Positions 13,861 through 17,937 of a DNA stretch of 17,937 bases are shown in pieces. Each line of letters begins with the position of its first letter. The first letter of the stretch is position 1. A program made the position numbers and the translations under genes. The stretch covers positions 1 to 17,937 of the forward strand of contig JAMOMD010000032.1 of NCBI GenBank assembly GCA_027068725.1. The letters run 5' to 3'. The stretch is from Thermoproteales archaeon. Its GTDB lineage: Archaea > Thermoproteota > Thermoprotei > Thermoproteales > Thermocladiaceae. Below the pieces are notes generated by a model that did not search any database, was not told the DNA's origin, and was given only the letters and a program-made list of their open reading frames with translations.

Positions 13861-15048
13861 TTAGGCTATTGAGAGGTAACATGAGAACACTTCTCTAATT
13901 GCCTCCCCAAGGCTTGCAGATATTTCTTTATTGTATTCGCATAATACAGCACCAATAGATGATATTAGTAGCATGAGATCTCTACGAGTGATCCAGCCCA
14001 TGTTCCCTATTCTGAATATTTTACCTCTTAACTCGTCCATTCCATCTGCTATATCGATCCCAACTTTCTTATACAGTTCGTTTCGTAAGGTTTTTGCAAT
14101 TATCTGTGATGGGTATTTGAACGATAGTACTGTAACTGAGCGAACGTCTTCCTGTTTTACAAATGGCTCGAGTCCAAGCATTGTCAGTGCTTTTATAATA
14201 ATGTTAGCTCTCTCGTAGTGCCATCTTATCCATGTTGCTAGACCAACGTTCTCGAGTATGTATTTGAGAGCTGCATGAAGAGCTGCTAAGACGTTTACAG
14301 CAGGTGTGAATGGTGTCTCATTTTTCTGTAGGAATTTTCTCGATATCTTTATATCAAAATACGTTGACTCAGATGTTGTCTTATTGAGCTTCTTCTCTGC
14401 TTCATATGTCCTGAGAGTCAGGAAGGAGAGTCCAGGTGGTGCTCCTAGACATTTTTGTGAGCTCGATAGTGCTACATCTATTGACCATCTGCTGCAGCTG
14501 AAGTAGTCTCCGCCAAGTCCTGACACGTTGTCCACTATTATTATTGCGCCATAGTCGTGTGCAAGCTTTGCAAAATCTCTAACACGCTCTCTCAGAACTG
14601 TGCCCGGATTAGTCTCGTTGAATACTGTTACAACAACGTCCAGCTCCTTGATCTTGTTCTGCTCGAGAAATGCTCTAACCTTATCAGGGCTAGGGACCAG
14701 CCCGTACTCAACCTTGTACTCGATGACATTTCTGCATTTTCTCTCAATTTGTTCTCGAAATCTTCGTCCAAACGTTCCGAAGTTCAGTACAAGTACCTTA
14801 TCATCTCTCGTGATGAAGTTCGTGACAGCTGCCTCAACAGCACCTGTGCCGCTTGCAGTGAATATGTGTACTTCTCCCTCTGTGTCAAATACTTCTCGAA
14901 GATACTCTACGGTGCTGCGGAACATTTTTCTGAATTCAGGACATCTATGTCCAACGTGCCTAGCAAGTGCAGCTCTTGCAGCAGGAATCAGCTTTGATGG
15001 ACCTGGAACGAACAATATGGGATCCTCGTGTTCTAGTATGTGCACCAT
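13861..15048 (-). CDS. class V aminotransferase (serine-pyruvate / alanine-glyoxylate aminotransferase-like)
   Basis: PLP-dependent transaminase of the AgxT/SerA-pathway type, likely moving an amino group between alanine or serine and glyoxylate or pyruvate. Landmarks: the N-terminal FVPGPSKLIPAARAAL (13-28), GHRCPEF (33-39), the PLP phosphate-binding region TASGTGAVEAAVTN (64-77), D173 pairing with the pyridine nitrogen in VDNVSGLGGD (172-181) and the Schiff-base lysine K199 in SSSQKCLGAPPGL. The end holds IRxxMGWITRRDL-like sequence (FRIGNMGWITRRDL), with the arginine that binds the substrate carboxylate. The length of 395 is normal. ATG start, back to back with the second ATPase gene. Exact substrate pair cannot be set from sequence: alanine-glyoxylate, serine-pyruvate or phosphoserine-type reactions are possible. 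Confidence 0.9.
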   Translation of the reverse strand: MVHILEHEDPILFVPGPSKLIPAARAALARHVGHRCPEFRKMFRSTVEYLREVFDTEGEVHIFTASGTGAVEAAVTNFITRDDKVLVLNFGTFGRRFREQIERKCRNVIEYKVEYGLVPSPDKVRAFLEQNKIKELDVVVTVFNETNPGTVLRERVRDFAKLAHDYGAIIIVDNVSGLGGDYFSCSRWSIDVALSSSQKCLGAPPGLSFLTLRTYEAEKKLNKTTSESTYFDIKISRKFLQKNETPFTPAVNVLAALHAALKYILENVGLATWIRWHYERANIIIKALTMLGLEPFVKQEDVRSVTVLSFKYPSQIIAKTLRNELYKKVGIDIADGMDELRGKIFRIGNMGWITRRDLMLLISSIGAVLCEYNKEISASLGEAIREVFSCYLSIA

Positions 15049-15066
15049 AGGGGCTCGCTAGACGAC

Positions 15067-15076
15067 ACTTTAAAGT
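15067..15076. promoter_or_regulatory. palindromic TATA-like element between aminotransferase and ATPase genes
   Basis: The perfect palindrome actttaaagt lies in the 53-bp gap between divergent starts. Its centre is about 24 nt from the minus-strand ATG at 15048 and about 30 nt from the plus-strand ATG at 15102. A symmetrical TATA box could be read in both directions, linking expression of the two genes. Confidence 0.4.
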
Positions 15077-15101
15077 ATTATTCAGGGAGTCTCTTCGTGA
15101 A

Positions 15102-16175
15102 ATGATATTAACATCAATAAGAGTGGTCACAGAGCAGAGAGAGTATCGTCTCGATAATATATGTCCAATAACAGTAATAACAGGATCCTCGCCAAGTGGT
15201 AAATCGAGACTGTTACAGATAATAAACAAGTTCGTAAATAATATAGATAAAATGTTCTTACATATTGATGGAGTATCTAGACTAGACGTAATGCTGAGGC
15301 TACCCGAAGAGGCTACGTATAGAATTAAGAGGAAGTATGATAGGAAGTGGGATATAGATTTGAGTGAGTGGGCTGGTGATGTAAGACTTATTTACAATAT
15401 TCAGCAATCATTAAATGAATTTATCTGCCAGGTAGAGGGCGAGACAGTACTACATGTTGTTAAGAGAGTTGCTGATGATACTGTTGTGACGAACATTAGG
15501 AGACCTGTAAGTATCGAGTTGAAGAGTAATGTTAATACTGTGCAGGAGCTCTATAAGATTATAAATGAGAGTCCACATGCACATCTGTTGTCAGAGTTTG
15601 AAGAGCTCTTACTTGTAAGTACAGAATTCTGTAAAGATGTTGTAGAGGCTCTTCATATTAATACTAGGGCTCTTCTAATAGGACCTTACGTGGACTATCT
15701 CACGTGTGTTGAGCCCTCTGATAATGACGACGAGCTCTATGTTGGGCAACATGGCGAGAATACTGTTCGAGTTTTAGCATCTCTCTTTGTTGATGGTAGA
15801 GTTTGGCCTAGTCTAGCTAAGATGATATCACTTCTAGAGAGGATGGGTATAAAGCGGCTTCGATGTGGTTACAGAAATGGCAAGATTGCAATTTCTTGCC
15901 TATCTCCTAAGGGTGAGCTTGTTATTTGTCCAGAGCTTCCCTGCAGTGTCAAAACGTTGATAACATACTATACGCAGCTTATTGCTGCACCAAAGTACTC
16001 TATCATATTGATTGATAATTTCGATTACTGTCTATCTCAGAGCATATGTGAAGCATTTCCACGATTATTAAAGGACTGTGTTATATCAAAGAAGTGTCAA
16101 ATAATAGCAGAAGTTCATAATTCTGATAATGTTAAATGTCTTGCAACAGAGTACACAGTAATGTACACTATCTAG
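15102..16175 (+). CDS. second RecF/SMC-like P-loop ATPase, Walker B with Asn
   Basis: Stand-alone ABC-superfamily ATPase of 357 residues. It opens with LTSIRVVTEQREY, then CPITVITGSSPSGKSRLLQI (21-40) with Walker A GSSPSGKSR (28-36). The middle holds VGQHGENTVRVLA (214-226), a motif typical of AAA_21-like ATPases. Walker B is YSIILIDNFDYCLS (299-312), where Asn306 replaces the catalytic Glu. The switch His is kept (H339 in AEVHNSD). There is no LSGGQ-like signature I can recognise: CSVKTLITYY (281-290) sits in its place. It shares the D-x-F-D-x2-L-S block and length with the ATPase at 4943-6043, so the two may be distant paralogues. Hydrolysis may be weak or absent. Function unknown. ATG start with a TATA-like element about 30 nt before it. 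The last 8 bases overlap the convergent glycosyltransferase. Confidence 0.7.
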   Translation: MILTSIRVVTEQREYRLDNICPITVITGSSPSGKSRLLQIINKFVNNIDKMFLHIDGVSRLDVMLRLPEEATYRIKRKYDRKWDIDLSEWAGDVRLIYNIQQSLNEFICQVEGETVLHVVKRVADDTVVTNIRRPVSIELKSNVNTVQELYKIINESPHAHLLSEFEELLLVSTEFCKDVVEALHINTRALLIGPYVDYLTCVEPSDNDDELYVGQHGENTVRVLASLFVDGRVWPSLAKMISLLERMGIKRLRCGYRNGKIAISCLSPKGELVICPELPCSVKTLITYYTQLIAAPKYSIILIDNFDYCLSQSICEAFPRLLKDCVISKKCQIIAEVHNSDNVKCLATEYTVMYTI

Positions 16176-17274
16176 TAAGGAGAACACGCATCATCTCTTC
16201 TGCAAATGTAGTACTTGTGAATCTTCTAGCTGCTTCAACCACAGTCTTGCTCATCTTCAGGTACTCGTCATGACTCAGTTTCAGTAGCCTCACCGTGTAC
16301 TTCAGGAAGGCGTAGTCACTCTCAACAAAGAAGCCATGCTGACCATGCATGAACACTTCTGCTAGACCTGTAGGTAGCCTCATGACAAATGGCACTCCTT
16401 GGCTCATTGCTTCTACTGGTGCCATTCCAAAATGTTCACCAATACGCAAATGAACATACACCTTAGCAAGCCTGTACAGCTCAAGCAACTTCTCATCGCT
16501 TGGACTTGGCACAAGCTCAACATCTTTATACTTGTCCTGAAGCTCTTCCACTATTGACTTCACGTGCTCGTAGTACTCTGTGTGTCTTGGATCGACAAAG
16601 CCCGCGATTACAATATGAACGTCAGGAACTTCCTGCTTAAGCTGAGGTAACATTGCTAGAAGTACGTCCTGTCTCTTCAGTGCTACAAATCTGCCGACAT
16701 ACAGCACAACATTCTCTCTTCTCTTCTCTAGGTCTGGCTCCTCCCTGAAGAATATGTCGTCAATGCAGGGGTACACTACTCTACTATCACAGGGCCATAA
16801 CATATCTACTGCAAGCTTTGTTCGTCTTGAGTTCGTTACTATGACATGAGGACTGTCTATGTACTTTGGCGTCAGGGTCGGGTACCTGAGATGTTTCTCA
16901 TATTCACGTAGGTTTTCTTCGCTTATCTCCTCGTCAATTGGAAAGTGGACATACATGCATACTCTCGCTCTTGGACATGCTGTCCTTATTATATGACAGT
17001 AGTACGGCTCCTGTACCATGACTATGGCAACGTCTGGCTGGAAGTCTCTGCAAATGCTCTCTAGTGCATCTTTCAGCTCTTCAGCAGTCATGCCAAGCTT
17101 CAGGAGCTTGATCTTGTTTGCGTACTTTCCAAACCAGTCCTCAGTGTATACTCCAGTAACTATGAGGTACTCATTGTCAGGATATCTTGCGTGAAGACCA
17201 TCTATGAGAACCTTCGTGAGACGCTCAGAACCGCCCTTAACGTTGAGATGTGGATGCACAATGAGAACTCTCAC
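16168..17274 (-). CDS. GT4-family glycosyltransferase, ALG11-like
   Basis: Retaining GT-B glycosyltransferase of family 4, likely using GDP-mannose or another nucleotide sugar on a lipid-linked acceptor at the inner face of the membrane. Landmarks: an N-terminal HPHLNVKGGSERLT (7-20) with the glycine-rich GGSER, VCMYVHFPIDEEI (105-117) and VTNSRRTK, both reminiscent of ALG11 (YVHYPxIS, VNSxWT), then YVGRFVALKRQD (192-203) with the nucleotide-binding Arg and Lys, and the EX7E motif E280-E288 in GEHFGMAPVEAM. Length 368, no membrane segment. Starts with GTG at 17274. ALG11 adds alpha-1,2-mannose during dolichol-linked oligosaccharide assembly; archaeal relatives are likely to act in N-glycan or glycolipid synthesis. 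No other glycan genes lie nearby in this window, so the substrate remains open. Confidence 0.85.
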   Translation of the reverse strand: MRVLIVHPHLNVKGGSERLTKVLIDGLHARYPDNEYLIVTGVYTEDWFGKYANKIKLLKLGMTAEELKDALESICRDFQPDVAIVMVQEPYYCHIIRTACPRARVCMYVHFPIDEEISEENLREYEKHLRYPTLTPKYIDSPHVIVTNSRRTKLAVDMLWPCDSRVVYPCIDDIFFREEPDLEKRRENVVLYVGRFVALKRQDVLLAMLPQLKQEVPDVHIVIAGFVDPRHTEYYEHVKSIVEELQDKYKDVELVPSPSDEKLLELYRLAKVYVHLRIGEHFGMAPVEAMSQGVPFVMRLPTGLAEVFMHGQHGFFVESDYAFLKYTVRLLKLSHDEYLKMSKTVVEAARRFTSTTFAEEMMRVLLTR

Positions 17275-17298
17275 GGTTCTCAGAAGTCAATGCACTAC

Positions 17299-17307
17299 TT
17301 TAATTTA
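17299..17307 (-). promoter_or_regulatory. TATA-like box of the glycosyltransferase gene
   Basis: tttaattta lies about 29 nt before the minus-strand GTG at 17274, consistent with a leaderless transcript. The rest of the 100-bp gap toward citramalate synthase holds only that gene's own TATA-like element. Confidence 0.4.
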
Positions 17308-17347
17308 CGTTAACCTCAGCCAAGTCCTCATTAGTGATGCACAATGC

Positions 17348-17354
17348 TTAAAAG
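17348..17354 (+). promoter_or_regulatory. TATA-like box of the citramalate synthase gene
   Basis: The sequence ttaaaag, centred near 17351, would place transcription start at about 17375-17381, exactly where ATG 17375 and ATG 17381 lie. Those ATGs are, however, not in the frame of the conserved protein (see findings). Confidence 0.35.
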
Positions 17355-17384
17355 AAGTGCACTATCGCATGCATATGGTCATGA

Positions 17385-17937
17385 GTCGGATCTAGCCTAG
17401 AGCCAGAGGTTCCAAAGAGAGTTGAAGTTCACGATTGTACACTACGCGAGGGAGAGCAAGCTTGTGGTATATCCTTCAAAGTTGATGACAAGGTTAGGAT
17501 AATTCTAGAGCTCGACAAGCTTGGTGTTCACATAGTCGAGTGTGGCTGGCCTTCTGCAAATCCGAAAGATTTCGACGTATTCAGGAAGGCGCGTGAGTAC
17601 TCTCTCACCTGTAAGCTAGCTGCCTTCACCTGTACTCGTAGAAAAGGCAAGAAGCCGGAGAATGATCCTCTAGTAGCTGATACACTCAAAGCTGAGCCTG
17701 ATGTTGTTGTAGTGTTTGGTAAAGCATGGATACTACACGTACGTGAAGTACTGCGTGTTAGTCCTGAGGAGAACCTCGAAATGATTGCAGATACTGTACA
17801 GTTCTTCAAAGACCATGGACTAGACGTAATATTTGATGCTGAGCACTTCTTCGATGGTTATAAGGAAGATCCTGAATATGCACTAAAGGTTGTCAAACTA
17901 CTTGACGAGCTCAAGGTCAGGACAATAGTGCTATGTG
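17385..17937 (+). CDS. cimA: citramalate synthase, long form (CimA-like), 5' part only
   Basis: Enzyme that condenses pyruvate with acetyl-CoA to (R)-citramalate, the first step of the pyruvate route to isoleucine. The window ends before the gene does. The visible part is an HMGL-like TIM barrel: VEVHDCTLREGEQACG, with the metal-binding Asp and the arginine in LRxGxQ, then IVECGWPSANPKDFDVF, CTRRKGKKPENDP, VVFGKAW and the strongly diagnostic DAEHFFDGYKEDPEYALK. The WPxxNPKD and EHFFDGYK motifs separate it from isopropylmalate and homocitrate synthases. The frame is open from 17385, just after an in-frame TGA at 17382-17384, but contains no ATG, GTG or TTG before the conserved domain begins at about 17421. 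ATG 17375 and 17381 are in another frame that meets TAG at 17393. The true start is unresolved, so 17385 marks the first open base. Confidence 0.82.

Noticed and set aside
14557..15061. Open frames of 146 and 153 codons on the plus strand
   Set aside because: They lie wholly opposite the well-supported aminotransferase gene and encode low-complexity Ser/Cys/Thr-rich sequence typical of antisense shadows.
17528..17809. 93-codon open frame on the minus strand
   Set aside because: Antisense to the conserved barrel of citramalate synthase.
1..17937. CRISPR array, tRNA, rRNA, insertion sequence or prophage
   Set aside because: No regularly spaced repeats, cloverleaf-like sequence, transposase or phage genes were seen on either strand; all gaps are short.

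Overview
This window looks like a stretch of chromosome from a hyperthermophilic or thermophilic archaeon, most likely of the Thermoproteota (crenarchaeal) branch. Four things point that way: an archaeal-type PEP carboxylase (PpcA), an archaeal pantoate kinase, a MoeA fused to a periplasmic-binding-like domain, and TATA-like boxes lying about 24-32 nt before most start codons with no Shine-Dalgarno sequence, which is the signature of leaderless transcription. By eye the G+C content is near 40%. I cannot name a genus. No rRNA, tRNA, insertion sequence, prophage or CRISPR array was found, and no gap between genes exceeds about 110 bases.

Layout, left to right. (1) 86-865: an unrecognised cytosolic protein. 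(2) 843-3537: a metal-type ABC importer. Its membrane-anchored binding protein faces left and the ATPase-permease pair faces right, with a shared promoter region between them. (3) 3527-4345: a Thi4-family enzyme of thiazole/thiamine synthesis. (4) 4475-6043: a small HepT/HEPN-like helical protein and a RecF/SMC-like ATPase. (5) 6056-8863 (minus): a MoeA-PBP fusion for molybdenum/tungsten cofactor, followed 6 nt downstream by a class II glutamine amidotransferase. (6) 8929-11473 (plus): a UPF0148 zinc-ribbon protein, a DUF62 SAM-cleaving enzyme, a CGGC-type metal-binding protein and pantoate kinase (coenzyme A synthesis). (7) 11477-13009 (minus): PpcA, back to back with a NIF3-family protein (13069-13851). 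(8) 13861-15048 (minus): a class V aminotransferase, back to back with a second RecF-like ATPase (15102-16175). (9) 16168-17274 (minus): an ALG11-like glycosyltransferase. (10) from about 17385 (plus): a citramalate synthase that runs off the right edge.

Most of the region is housekeeping metabolism: cofactors (thiamine, CoA, molybdopterin), anaplerosis (PEP to oxaloacetate), amino acid metabolism and metal uptake. Genes alternate in divergent and convergent pairs. Divergent pairs share short promoter regions, and convergent pairs abut or overlap at their 3' ends.

The points most worth a second look are: two conserved enzymes (pantoate kinase and citramalate synthase) with no ATG/GTG/TTG where their conserved N-terminus begins; a Thi4 with Trp where the sulfur-chemistry Cys or His normally sits; two stand-alone RecF-like ATPases that share an unusual Walker B (D-D/N-F-D); an orphan HepT-like protein without its RNase motif, next to one of those ATPases; and a ZnuA-like binding protein with altered metal ligands and a C-terminal membrane anchor.
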